Shown here: one piece after another, positions 1 through 13,164 of the stretch
Layout: each line of letters starts with the position of its first letter
Position numbering within the stretch: the stretch's first letter is position 1
Assembly: GCA_024195265.1 (NCBI GenBank)
Contig: JAJLRJ010000009.1
Location: 4,325,791 to 4,389,790, forward strand
Origin: Dendrophyllia cribrosa
Taxonomy: Eukaryota > Cnidaria > Anthozoa > Scleractinia > Dendrophylliidae
Reading direction: 5' to 3'
Length of the DNA stretch: 64,000 bases
Position numbers and translations under genes: made by a program
Notes under the pieces: generated by a model
Told to the model about the DNA's origin: nothing
Database searches by the model: none
What the model saw: the letters and a program-made list of their open reading frames with translations, nothing else

Positions 1-299
1 GATGCCAGCTGGGAAAAAGGGACTGCTCGTACAATGTAGTCTAGTGTGCAGTTGATGTTTTCTGATTATATATGACTTGTGAGCATTCATACTGTCAGAT
101 TTCCTTCATGCACGAAAATAAGTTATTTGTGGCTTTGAGAAAATCCTGGCTGCATTCAGAGAGTAAGTTATTATGTGCTGAGTAATTAATTTTCTTTCTA
201 TACCAAAAACTTGAATAATAGTTATGATAATAGCATACAGTGTACCAACAAACTTCTCCTGGATTATTTGCGAGTGGGATGGGTGGATGGATGGATGGA

Positions 300-470
300 T
301 ACTGTAACTTTCAATTGTACTTCGCTTGCCCAACAATCATTTGCATACCGCGGCGCCAGGGTGTGGAATACTATCTACCCTGAACTACAGAACTGCCATT
401 CCGTAAATGCTTTTAAAACGCAATTGAAGGCATCGTTGCTAAGTAATTGGCTCAATAGCTAATTTCTCTG
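300..470 (+). mobile_element. LINE ORF2 C-terminal fragment
   Basis: The + strand encodes QQSFAYRGARVWNT followed by a short ..NAFKTQLKASLL tail. This is the typical end of the reverse-transcriptase protein of CR1/L2/Jockey-type non-LTR retrotransposons (F-Y-R-x-A-x-x-W-N-x-L then a Phe-Lys-x-x-L-K tail). It is followed by AT-rich 3' sequence up to about 620 that contains TTGTATTG repeats. The fragment is 5'-truncated, lies upstream of the first visible CEP112 exon and is probably in its preceding intron. The family assignment is general only. Confidence 0.6.
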
Positions 471-1072
471 AGCAACTCGAAATTTTTATCTTTGCAATAG
501 TATTGTATTCGTTTTATAAGTTATTACCATAATTGTAATTTCTATTTCTACATTTTATTTATTGTAATAATTTTAGTTTGGATGATCCCATTTGGGAAAA
601 CTTATATTGTATTGTATGATAAAAATTATGCATCTGAGGCAAAGGAAAATAAAAATTCAACTGCAATTTTGAGGTCTAAAAATTTTAAACCAAAGAAAAA
701 TTTGAACTACAACATAGCCATAATTGGAAAAATTATATTGTTACATTGTTATATTCATCTATACATGTAACTTTTGTAAAATTCATTAATAATTCATAAG
801 GGTACTAACAAGTACAAATGAGCCATTCCATTCACATGATTACCCTGTATAGGCCGATACAATCTTGATACAACTCACAAGTGGTTGTATCTAATTTGCA
901 TTCCAGATTCAACTCACGAGTGGTTGCATTTCACAAGTTGTTTACTACATTCGTGTCCGTGTTATATCGGCATTATACATTCACTCGCATTTGTGATTGT
1001 ATAGGTCGATACAACACTTCCGCTCATGTAGTAAACATTACATGCAACACAGGCTCAAAAGTTCTTATATTG

Positions 1073-1134
1073 ATAACCTGAATTTCAGCCATCTCCTCTG
1101 ATCATTTAGTGGAGATGGCTGAAATTCAGGTTAT
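1073..1134. repeat. Perfect 24-bp inverted repeat (hairpin)
   Basis: Arms 1073-1096 and 1111-1134 are exact reverse complements (start ATAACCTGAATTTCAGCC) with a 14-base spacer. It resembles the end of a short foldback MITE or a collapsed pair of TIRs. Confidence 0.8.
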
Positions 1135-1411
1135 TGCACTGATTGATATTCTTGGTTGAGACACTGTTGTATTGCCTTAATACCATTATTAACCCATTGA
1201 CACCTCGTGTTCTGGTGAAAAATGGCAATTTGAAGCTCCTAATGCCATTTTTACCACTGTCTGCACAAATTATTGCAACCAAACTGGCCAAAAACATTGT
1301 TTGCAACATGAAAACTAAATGTGCTTTCTTTTCAAGGACTAGTATATTGTAATTTTACAAGTAAGTACATGTACTTCACCATTGAAACATGTATTATTTT
1401 ATTATTCATAG

Positions 1412-4400
1412 AGAGGCAAAGGGTAGCATTATGGATCAAGAAGCTCTGTGAACCTCCTGGCCCAGGCACCAGTGGAAGGCAAGTAAACAGACAATGATAA
1501 ATGCAAAATAAACTATGATCATATTATTTTATTCTCAACTGATCTTTCATTTAACCTTTGTATTATGTACAATGGAACCCCGCCTTGCGACACCCCCTTT
1601 AAGGGCCCATTATACTATCTTTTCAGGCCGTTGCTAGGGAAAAATAAGTTTGCTCTAGCTCGGCAAATTTTTGCTTATATGTGACCAAATTTGAACAGCA
1701 ATCTTTAAGTACACCTGTGGTTCGGGTTTTGACGTCATCAGGCCACGCCCAATGTCACGTGACCCAAAACAGAAAAATGAGCGTAACTTCAGAAACTTAC
1801 AGTTTTATCAAAAATGTTTTGCATAATTTGATTTTATACACCATTTAAAGAAATAGTAAGCATGCGTTTTCTTTAAGGATGAAAAGTAAAAATAATATGA
1901 GGAAAAATGTGTTCTCAAAACCACGTTTTTGCATCTTAATTTTTTGTTTTTTGATTTTTCGCAAAAAGCATGCTTACGTTTCACGAAAAATCTTTTATCT
2001 TTCGATTGAATTTTTTAAAAATAAATTAGCCTCTATTTGCGCCGAGTTAGGTTCGCCTTTGTCTTTACCGGAAGTAGGTAGCCTGTTGTCAGCCTGGGCT
2101 TCCTGTGCTATAAATTGGAAACTGCCGAACTCTTGAAATAAGACCTTCATTTTGTTAGGATTTGTTGAGTATGGTTATCGTTTGTGAAGTACGTTTCAAC
2201 CTTCACTCGAAAAAGTTGCCTTTCTTTGCAGACAAGGAGAAACGAGTCATGCCTGTGTCTGTCAGATCACAAGCCTTCGATCACTTTAGCAGGCATGGGT
2301 GAGCAGGAAAATGCCTTCAAATCAAAAACGTCCAAAGCATTGTTTTGGGAACTCACGCATCTGTGAGACGGTTTCCCTTGAATTTGAAGAGCAGTATGGC
2401 ACTTACATAAAAAAGAAAGAAACTTTTCTTTCTCTTTCTTTCCAAACAACAGTCGACAATCTTAGGAGCAAAAAATATAGAGGTCAATATAATTACTAGA
2501 TATCCTCCATTGACAATTTTTCCCCCTCTAAAATAGCAACAAAGCCATTAGAGCAGTCGTATTTGTTTCATCAGAAGCTTATTAGTTTTGTGCTTCTGAT
2601 TTTATCACATGCAATGTTTTTAAGTTATATACAGATTGAAACGGAAAAGATGCAATGTTATTTTGTTTTGTTTGCCCAAAATTATGTGCCGTTTAATTTG
2701 TTTTATGTGCAAACGGTTATCTCAGATTAAGGCCCGGTTCAGACGCCGAACTTTTCATGAGCCGAACCTAATACTTTGAATTATGTACATGAAAAGTTCG
2801 GCATCTGAATCAGTTAAGAACGGCTATTTGAATTTGGAACGGCTCAGCCGTTCTTTCCGCCTGGCTCAGCCAGGAATTTCGGCTTTGGAATGGCTTTGAT
2901 TCAGACGCCGAACTTTTCATGAGCCGAACCTAATGCATAAATTATTATAACGACTGGTGCGTGTTCTGGCATCTTTGCCTGAAAATCGCTGACCTTTCGA
3001 TTTGTTTCTCTTCAAACTGAATTAAGTTCGGCTAATTAAGTTCGGCGTCTGAATCAACAGGCGTACTTTTGTTAATTTGGGTCGGTCCAAATTCGAATTA
3101 AGTTCGGCTCATGAAAAGTTCGGCGTCTGAACCGGGCCTAAGTGGCCATTTTTGGCGGAATAGCTCGAAAGAAATCATACAGTTAAGAAGTACTCGATTA
3201 TCATTAAAGTGGAAGGCAGAATAGGCGAAGTCAAAAGACAAAAGTCCAAGGTTGAAGTCCGTGTTTTGAATAACAAGAAACCTTATGCAACACCTCCAGC
3301 GTCGAATCCATATAAATCGATGCTTCAATTTGTTTTCATTCAATGAAAATATAGGCTTAAATCTAAAACGTAAACATCTTTTTTCAATAGGTACAACGCA
3401 CTGTCTTACTTTTTTAATTTGAATTTTTTTTTATTTTTTCTCTGAAGTTTTTGCCTGAAGTTGCATCGTATCAACACACAATGACAATTTATCAGTTAAT
3501 TCCGAAGTTAAACAATCTTCCACGGACGGAAAAACGTACGAGTAATAAAACTAAACGAATTGAAAATAATTTTTTTATTAATAATTTCCATCAAACAAAT
3601 TTGAACTCATTGTACTTTGTTCATTCACACTTCTGTACAACTTTGACTACTTCTAAGTTTATACGAAATCGGCCCTGAAAAATACGTAAAAACTGTAGCT
3701 ACGAGAAAAACAAACGCGCTACGCTTCGCGTTGAAATTGTAAAAACTCGAGCACTTTTCTGCAAATATTAACATCTTACTCACAGGTTGGCTCCAGATAT
3801 ATCCTCTAACTTCTCAGTCCAGAATTCATCGGCAGTTGACCTGGTCAGCATATGACAAAAAGAAACGAAAAAACGGTACGAAGACTGAAGCAGTAGGAAT
3901 AAACTTTCAGCAAATTCCGATATCTGTGAACTGATCAGTTGAGCGTTCTTACTCCTTCAGTTATTTCTACGTTTTGAATCAGCTTGAAAACCGTCCAAGA
4001 CGAATCTTTCCAGAGAAAAAATATCCAGCTTCAAATAAGTTTAAGTACTAACCAAGAATTCAGGAGTTGAACGAGACGAACTTCAAATTTGGCATCGTTT
4101 AGGACAGTTTTGAATTTGTGCGGACTCTCGCGCGAAGCTGCCTGTCACTTTCACCTGAAGTAAAATTGTACTTGATTTAGCTCTGCATAGCAACCGCGTT
4201 ACCTAGCAACGGAATACTATAATGGGCCCTTAACACATGGACGACCACCTTGATATTAAAACCAGTTTTTGGGGGTGCAAGCCAATGCCCATGGATGGAT
4301 AAATTATTTTTCTTATCTGACAAACCTTGTTTATGCTACCACCCATCAATACATACGACCAACTTCTAATTGGCATTTTTGTTTCTTTTACAGAAAAAAT

Positions 4401-7400
4401 CGTAACTTGTATGCACAACTGCTGCTCCACATGGTTAAACGTGGCCTGTTGGAGGATCCGTTTACCAGAAGACCAGAGGCAGGACCACTTCAGCCACTGC
4501 CTTCTTACATGGTATATCTGTTGTGGTTCAAATTTAATCTTTGGTTTGAATTATTCAAAAATGGCTGTCAAGGCATTTATTTTTAAAATTAGTAGCATGT
4601 ATCCTGGAAGTCTGAGGTGTCTTTTGTTTCCAGTTTCCAAAGGCTGAAAAGTTATGGAACAAAGGAATAAATCAATAGACATAAAAAGTGATATGTAGCC
4701 TCCCTTGCCGAGGTTTGAAATCTTATGACACTATTTGTTACATGTAATATTATGCCATAGTTGAAAGCAATGTAAATGGTTTGAACCCAGTAGTACACCC
4801 ACGTTGAACAACAGTAATGTACTACATGGAGGTGTCCATACATGTATGTGTAAATGTCAAAAATAATTATTTATTCATTATTAATTTCACTTTCTGTGGG
4901 ACCAAGTGAACTGCCCTTAGTGTAAGTACAGGCTCATTTTCATAATGATATCATATGTTTGCAAATTAATGAATAACATCTGGATTTCTTTATTGCAGTC
5001 TATATACCTTGATGAACCTGTAAGTAGAAAAAGTGCCAGTGTGGAACTTGAAGAGGTAAAATAATTAATAGTATCATGTATTTTGTCTAGTTTTTTTTTA
5101 ATGCCCATAGTCGATTATAATTCTTGATTTAGATGAAAGTTATAGATGACACATTTTTGCATATTGGTGTAGATTGTTTCATATTGTGCAGCACTAATTT
5201 ACAATGATGTTTACTTTCCAGGAATATGGACATCAACCCCCAAATTGGCTAAAAGAGATTGCTAGCTCATCAGGTATGTTTTTTGTTGTTGTTGTAGTTG
5301 TTGTTGTTGCTATATCAAAAACATTGAAACAATGAAATTCAGTGCTTTGTGACATGCTTCACTGGGTCAGTCATCCAATTTCTTCATCCTTCATTAATAC
5401 ATGTTAATGTTTTCTCATGCTTGTGCACCAATTTTAGCCATATTCATATTTTTTATTTAGATTAGTATTGTTTTGTACAGTTGATGCGTCGTCCACAAGA
5501 ACGTTTACTTACTCAATCACATGTAGTTGTTAGAACCTATGACTGCAGTAAACTCAAAATGTATGAGGTAAGGAGTGCTTAGTTTGAAAGACCACTGGTA
5601 CTTTCAAATGCAAGGAGTTCTTTAAGTTGAGTTTTGGTTGAAAATGACCTGCACCTGGATTCAGCATGTCATCTGTTGGAGGTACATGTATGTGAATGTT
5701 TTTCTGGAATAAGCCAAGAAAAACATTGTTTAAGTCTAAGTCAAGTATAATGAAGTTCATTTTTTTATTTTCAGGAAGTGTCTTTTCTGACACATCTGGT
5801 AGTATTCCCCTTCATCCAAGAAGGTGTGTTATATATGATGTCATAACTTGTGGTGGTTTAATTTATTGTTAGTAATCCTTGCCAACATACATATATAGCA
5901 AGTAACAAAGACATTGTCATCGGATGTACTAGTGACTTTATGCATGGGTAACTTTGTACCATGCAACATGCTTACAAGCAAACCTAGAACTTGAATTGTT
6001 TCTTGTAAATCAAATCTAACACTTTACAACAAATACAAATGTAAAAGCTACAAACGTGTTAAACCACCAGAGTCATTGCTATGACATGAACAGTGTGAGC
6101 CACAAAAGTTGATCACCACAGTCAAAAGCAAGTTGAACTGTCTAAATTGGCCAAGCAGTGCTTTTATAGCCCCTACTTATTATTAGTTTGCAGCAGGAAG
6201 CACTGGCTCCACCCAGTCTAAACAACACTAGTAAAAATGTTGCGCAGATGAATAAGTTGACAATACATGTGTCCCCTCACATTGTATTCCCAGCGAGATC
6301 AGAGGTTGGCTCATATAAAGGTCATAAAGGTGCCTCTGGCTATTGCTATCGGTCAAATTTGTTCTCACTGTTGCCCACCCAACTCATGATATGACAATGT
6401 GAAGCGAAATGAAACAACTGGCAACAGCATTAGGCCAGTCCACACTGGGGTCTATGTCCCCTACATTGTACTCTTTTTGAACAGTGATGTGTGTTCTTTA
6501 ATGTCCCCAACAATGTTTGGTAGGAGAAGGTGTAGGAGAAAAGGTCAATGGCTTAATGTTGCTGCCCAATGTCACGATCATCTGAAAATGAGGAAAGTTG
6601 TTGAACACAGCCAGCATTATCTTACTAGTTATTTAAAGACCTTGGTTGTTGGCCTGGCTGGGATTCCAACCCGTGACCTCCCTGACCCGTGACCTGGTGA
6701 CCTGGTGACCTGGTGACCCGTGACGTGGTGCTCTTCCAACTGAGCTAACCACGCAGCAGTTATATATACTGTACTTTGTAAGGAGGGTGACAATCAATTC
6801 TCTATTCATCTGTTTCAGAGAGCTTCCCACAACAAGTGGTGTAAATCCCATCCCACAAACACGGTCCACAACTTACAGCACATCCAGCAGCAGAGAGGAG
6901 AAGAATGGTTATGAAGTGGCTCCAGGTTTCGATCAGGTTCTCGAGGAAAAACGCTACAAGGGAAGGCACTCTCTTGGTTACCCCTCTGAGGACATTTTAG
7001 AGTCAAGATATGCAGGTCGGATTTCTCCACCGTCTCGTCGGAGTCCTTCAGAGTATCAGCACACTGATTCTGGGTACCCGTCTACATCGCCTGTGAGTAG
7101 AGAATTTAGTACAGTTGAACCTTCTGTAAGCGACCACCTAAAACACAAACCCCAGTGTGGTCGCTTACCAGAGGTCAAACCACAAGGCGTCTTATGAACT
7201 TGTAGTAAGTTCTGACAGAAACCCATAAGTGGGTTGAAAGGTGCAACTGTCCCTTGTACCCTTCAAAACAAGCTTCCGATTATTCAATTTGCTAAGAAGT
7301 TGTTAAAGCCATATTTGGAAAATCAAGATAAAAATATTAACCAATGATTCAATTCGCTAAAAACAACTTGCTTCCAATCTTGAGAAACCGAGGGGTTTCC

Positions 7401-10400
7401 AAATATGGTTACCGTACTAAGCAAAAAATGAATATTCGGAAGCTGTGAATGCACGTTTCATGTTTCAACCCACTTACATTTTTTTGGGGGGTTTCTGGTT
7501 TTGATGCAAGGGACAATTTTTTTTTATTTTATCGGAGTTGTACTGTTTCAGAACTGCACCAAAAAATGTACAATTTGTACTCGCCCAAGAAGATTTGACA
7601 CTCGAGTGTATGAGTGCTAATTTCCATCCCTGCTGTTGATTTCACACTACAAGCTAAGTACATGTAGGTCTCAAGCAAGAGCATGATTCAAGCATGCTTG
7701 AGATTCTTGCAATGAGTTACACTTTGGAAAAAATTATTTGGAGTTCACACCTGATGAGAATTGAAAGTGTATTACTTTAAACAAAAGCTGTCAATCACTA
7801 TCAATTGTTTTCGCCAATCTTTGAGTTGGCTACTGTTTTTCCATTGGTCAAGTGCTTCTCAAGTGTGGTGTAGGTCATACTTGGTGGTGTACTTTGGCTC
7901 CTTGAAATAAACATGTTTCCATGGTCACAGAGTGGGATTCACTGAGTATGTGCATTTTACTCTTTCACATTCAAAGTAGGTTTCAAATGCACTTAGGATA
8001 TACTTAGGAGCCTTAGTGTGAAACCACCAATTATTTAATTTGCATCTGTAGTAGTTGACATTGAAATGGGCATCGCCAAGTGGTTGCTACCCAGAGGTTA
8101 AATTCAATGACCAGCAAAAATTCAATGACCAGCAAAAAAAGGAAAGTGGTTGTGACCCCTTAAAACCTGGCGAGTGGCCGAGACGTGAATCGAGCGACAT
8201 AGTCATAAGCATCATGGAGAGTCCGAAAAAATTGTTTTGGCTTCACCCTCCAAAGGTACCATTTTCTGCATTCCTGAGACCCGAAAAGCGTTTGTGAAGT
8301 TAAGATGTGATGAAAGACCGCATTTTTGGGGTGATTTTGGGAAAATTTGGGTTCAAATCTTAGCCTATTGAAGAGAAAAGATCCAAAGTCGCTTTTATCC
8401 GGGAGATTTGGTGACCCATACGGGAGACCGGGAGATGCGTTCCGTGTCCGGAAGACTCCCGGATAATCCGGGAGGGTTGGCATAAGTGAATGTACATGGG
8501 AATAAAATATAATTATCAATATCATTCAGTGTCAAATATTAAATACAAACTATTATAAGTAAATTTTAATAATAACTTTAATAACAACATGTAATTTTTT
8601 TTTTCTAACGTGATTGTTTTTGGATTAGAACTAAAACTGCAAATCTCAGTTTTTTAATTTTATTTTATTTAGCCATCAAAAACAAACCACTACAATGGAT
8701 TTACAAAAGGTGGGTGCTCCGCATGTTGACCGTTTTTCTGTCTTTTGGTGCAGTGTAGTAAATGCATTTATTATCTATTTATTTTGACTGTTATTTTATC
8801 TTTCTATATTTTAAAGGTATATCATCTGTGAATGGCACTTTCAGAGATGATCACAGTTTTAATCGATCTGGAGACAGAGAGGTAATGTGTTAAGAAGTGT
8901 TTAAATATATTTCAAGCACATAATGAATGTGCATAACAAAATAAATAGTCGGTAGAGAGTAAAAAATACTAGACTGTGTTAAACTGTTTTAAAGCTTGCT
9001 CTCAAAAAAAGTCCACATTGATTTTATAATACCACACTTGCTACTCCTATTCACAAACAACTTCTTGTGACATCATTTTTTCAGTTGTTGTTGCATGTAC
9101 ATATTTTAATTTAATTGTTTATTCATTGTAAATTATTTAATTTAGTTTTACAAAACAATTATTTCTTCCAGATTGAGCTTAGAACAAAAATGGTGGAAGC
9201 AAAGTACCATGAAGATAAGCTCAAACTTCAGCAGCAACATGATGTAGCTGTTCAGAAGGTATTTTTAACTGTACATGTGTAGCTAACCTCTCCTAAGCAG
9301 ACTCCTATGTAGGTGTGCGGAGCAGATGTTGACATCAAGCGGGTTTGGGCTTGGTCAACACCGTCAACAGAAGAGAAGTTTTCTTTGTAACTGAGACGCC
9401 TTGAAAATCTTTCTTTCTACTTACAATGTAGATCTTAATACTTTATTGCTTGCTTGGAATCATATAAAAACTGTAAACATAACAATAAAAAAGGGACAAT
9501 ACAATAGATTCTGGTTGTTGCTCAAGAGCTCGTGGCATGCTTGTAAAATTACTCAACCAAATTAAAACTAACTTACTTACACTCTTGACATTACAATATT
9601 GCTAATACTGAGCTACGAATACACAAATTAAGAAAACGCACCTCTTTCTCTGGTAAACTAGTTTGATAGGCATATAAAGCTTCCTTCGATTTTTCAATAT
9701 GCTTTCGTAATGATTCTAGCTTACAATCTGAACAAACTGAAAACTGATCTCTTGGATTACAGCTGACAACAATGAAACATTAAATCGAAATTAAACTGGA
9801 AATTATGTGAATCACACAATGTTCTTAGGTCCTTTTCAGTAGGCTTTCTCAAAGTCTCTTTCAATACTAATTTTCAATAGGTTAGTTCTTCATCCTTTGC
9901 AATTCAACCTAAATTCCTTGAGCAAATTTTTTGCTTGTATTAATAAACTCAACTAAAAGGGAGAAGGTTGACTTGTGGCAAGTCTTACCCCTATGGACAA
10001 TATTTAACTGTCCAATTATGGAGAAATTCTACTAATGGGAGGTTTAAAAGGTTGTCATATTGTTTTAATTTTGTGGTTCTGCTTACAGGGGTTAAACGAC
10101 AGTCTGTGTTTCTAGTCTTTAACAGCCAGTTAAGCAAGAAGTATATCCACTGGCTATTTCCTGATGCGCCAAAGACAATAGGCCATTTGCACGATGGCAT
10201 CATTTGACTACAACTACCAGAATTCATTTCGTTTTTCCTTTCTTATTTAAATTTTGTAATCCCAGTGCGGTTAAAATAACAATGGCCCTAATTTGCACTA
10301 CAAAACAAAAAACTGAAGGATTCTGGTAGTTGTAGTCATATGACATCATCATGCAAATGGCCTATTAATGGACCCACAACTTTTTAAAAGTGCATGGGTC

Positions 10401-13164
10401 ATTTTAAGGAAAGATATATTTTTTCTAGTCTGTGTTGTATGCCTTCTGGATATTGTTTACATTAAAATGTTAGGGTTGGGCAGATTGAAATTAAACTTAG
10501 AAAACTTAAAATTGGTAAACACTGTCTAACTTTACATTTAAATAACCAGCCTTTTAGGTATTGATACATTTAGATGCTGTAAACAATGTGGTTAACATGG
10601 AGAGAGACAATTATAATAATTGATTTAATTTTTAGACAAAGCATGCGCTAAATTTCAGTGTACCATGCCAATGCACAGGAATAAAGTCAGCTTTTACTCA
10701 AATAAAATATGGATTTTTTATTTCTTTGTATTTAAGATTTTGGACAGAAAGAACATGGAATTGGAGGAAATTAAATCCCACTACAGAAACAAGATAACAG
10801 AAATGGAAGCAGCTGCTAAGAAACAAGAAAGAAAAGGTAAGAAACAACCTGAGTACCCCCTCCCCCCTCCCTCCCTACTCTCCCCCCGCTCTCTCCCCCT
10901 GCTCTCTCCCCCCCTCTCCCCTCTCTCCCCCCTCTCCCCCTCTCCTCCCTCTCCCCCTCTCCTCCCTCTCCCCCCTCTCCCCCCTCTTTCCCCCTCTCCC
11001 CCCTCTTTCCCCCTCTCCCCCCTCTTTCCCCCTCTCCCCCCTCTTTCCCCCTCTCCCTCCCTGTTTTCAATAATATATTCTTCCAAATCCTTTGGATACA
11101 ATTTGAGTGAAAAGTGTTGTTGGTGTTCAGTCACCCAGCTTGTCAGGGAAGCACAAACGATGAAGGAACAAAGGGACCAACAAATAACAGAGCTCAAGAC
11201 ACTAGCTGAGCAGAGTGGTGAAACAGCACAGCACGTCTTTGAGAAAAAGGTCAGTTGTAGCTATTATCATGGTTCCTCAGGGTAAAGAAAAATGTTATTG
11301 CTTTCAAAATCTCAATGCAAGTAGAACTTTCAATTGACTAGGAAACCAACTCTATCGCCAATAAAAACTATGAAAATGCTTGTTACTGTGTTTTCTTTTG
11401 GTACCCTTTAGAGGTAAAATTTAAATAAGGGTCAATTTTCCCTTATTACAAGAGTCTGGTACCTTTTAGGGATTCTTTTCGAAATTTCCCTCAAGAGAGA
11501 GTCCACAGTCTCTGCTTGTTGTTTTTTTATTTGTGCCTTTCTGAGTCCACTGATGTGATATTTTACACATCACTCACAAGTTCCTGTTTTGTTTAGTTTG
11601 TAAAACAATGAAGTGGTTTTTTAGCGGCAAGCCTGCAATAAAGCTTGTCTTTTTCACAGAAGTAGAGTTGAATCTAAGTAACCATTATTATCATATGGCC
11701 CTGCGAGCCTTTTCTTTGCAAAACCATTGATGAAAGTCCTCTATGAGGGTCGTATGCATTAATTTGCGCAAGAAGTGATGGAAAAAGCCAAATGGACCTA
11801 CTACAAAAGCATACGACCTCGCGTGTCAAAATTTCAAGCAATTTTGTCTCCAAATTGGTCATATGATAAAATACTTATTGATTTAGTTAGGTCAGGCCGG
11901 ATGGGAAAATATTTTGCTCTCGATCATGGCGCACGGACCTCGCTACGCTTCATTTGTAAACCATGACCTCAAGCCAAATATTTTCCCATCCAGCCCTCCC
12001 ACTTAGTCAATAAGTACATATTCATGATCAAGAGACCACATAAATTAACATTATCAGCTTCCAGTGATAAACCTATATTTCTAAACTCTGTGATGGTCTG
12101 AGACTTACGAGAGATTGACAGTCTCTTGCCCACCTCAAAGCAGTCTGAAAACAATGTTTCCATTCCCTGAGGACTTTTCGATGATTTTTTTTAGTTGAAT
12201 GACAAGACAGCAGAGTTTGAGCAAGAAAAGTTTGAGATGCAAAAACAGCACACTCAAAACATTCAAGAATTACTGGATGAAACAAACCAGAGACTGCAAA
12301 AAATGGAGACCGAATACAACCAGCAGAATGCAACCACTGTAAGTGCAATTAATGTTAATCTGTTACACAACACAATTTTTTCTTTTAAGTTCAATGCAGT
12401 AAAGTCTAGACTAGCCTTCTAGGGGTAGCAATTGTTGAAAGTGTGGATACATTTTCCTTTGAATGAATCCCTATCTTACAGATAAATTTACATATTTGAA
12501 TTTTCAACATTTAGTGAACAGGGCTTAAATTTTTTTCTACTTCTACAGTTCTCCACTCTTTCAACAACAAAATTTGAAGGCACAACTTTTGCAATATCTC
12601 TGCAATAAATTGTATTCAACAATATTAATAATCAATAGATTAGAAATAGGCTGTGGAAGAAGAAAATAAAATCAATTAGTATATACTGAAACAGTGGATA
12701 GCATTGTTGACGCGCTCTGATTGGCTACTGAAACTCGGAATAGCAAGCACTATTCACCTCCCAGCAATTTGCGCGCGAAAATTGTAATCGTTGACAGGAA
12801 TAAATGAGTTAAAAAGCATCATTTTCGTTATATTATCTAACTGTTTCAGTATATACTAAAACAACTATTCACCTCAGTGTAAGTGGGTAGTGGTGGATAT
12901 TTACCTCACCGCTTCGCAGCTCGGTAAATATCCACCACTACCCACCTCCACTTCGGTGAATAAATATTAACTGTTAAAATAAAGGACCTCAAGGAGATAT
13001 TGTCAGTGACTTTTAAGCTTAAAGACTTGAAAGAATGATTAAAACTAATTCTTGTTATTGCTCATTAGAGACTGGTTATTCAGGAATTGGAAACAAGGGT
13101 TCAGCAACTTACTCAAGAATCAGAAGGGCTGCAAAATTCAAGATCTAAGCTTGCAAAGGAAAAG
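1412..13164 (+). CDS. CEP112: CEP112 exons 1-13 of those visible (N-terminal domain and start of coiled coil)
   Basis: Exon coordinates are 1412-1478, 4394-4511, 4999-5055, 5222-5273, 5775-5823, 6819-7092, 8673-8709, 8817-8881, 9172-9258, 10737-10836, 11131-11249, 12195-12338 and 13069-13164. Exon 1 enters in phase 2 (AG then AGG CAA AGG). Exon 6 is the largest, at 274 nt, and encodes a Ser/Tyr/Pro-rich linker. Exons 9 to 13 start the coiled coil (IELRTKMVEAKYHEDKLKLQ). The first visible intron uses a GC donor (AG|GCAAGT) and all others use GT-AG. Donors were fixed by GTAAGT-like matches plus phase continuity. Several introns contain MITEs, and the intron after exon 10 is strongly C/T-rich. 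Confidence 0.92.

Noticed and set aside
6655..6756. Possible functional tRNA gene on the minus strand
   Set aside because: A and B boxes are present, but the anticodon arm is replaced by GGTCACC repeats and the B box has a mismatch. SINE-like.
8160..8525. 121-aa minus-strand frame
   Set aside because: Lies over a GGGAGA/CCGGGAG-type repeat in intron 6, with no recognisable domain or conserved splice context.
10781..11285. Long Pro/Leu/Ser frame (+) and Gly/Glu/Arg frames (-)
   Set aside because: Generated by the (CCCCTCTCC)n tract. Only the flanking CEP112 exons are coding.
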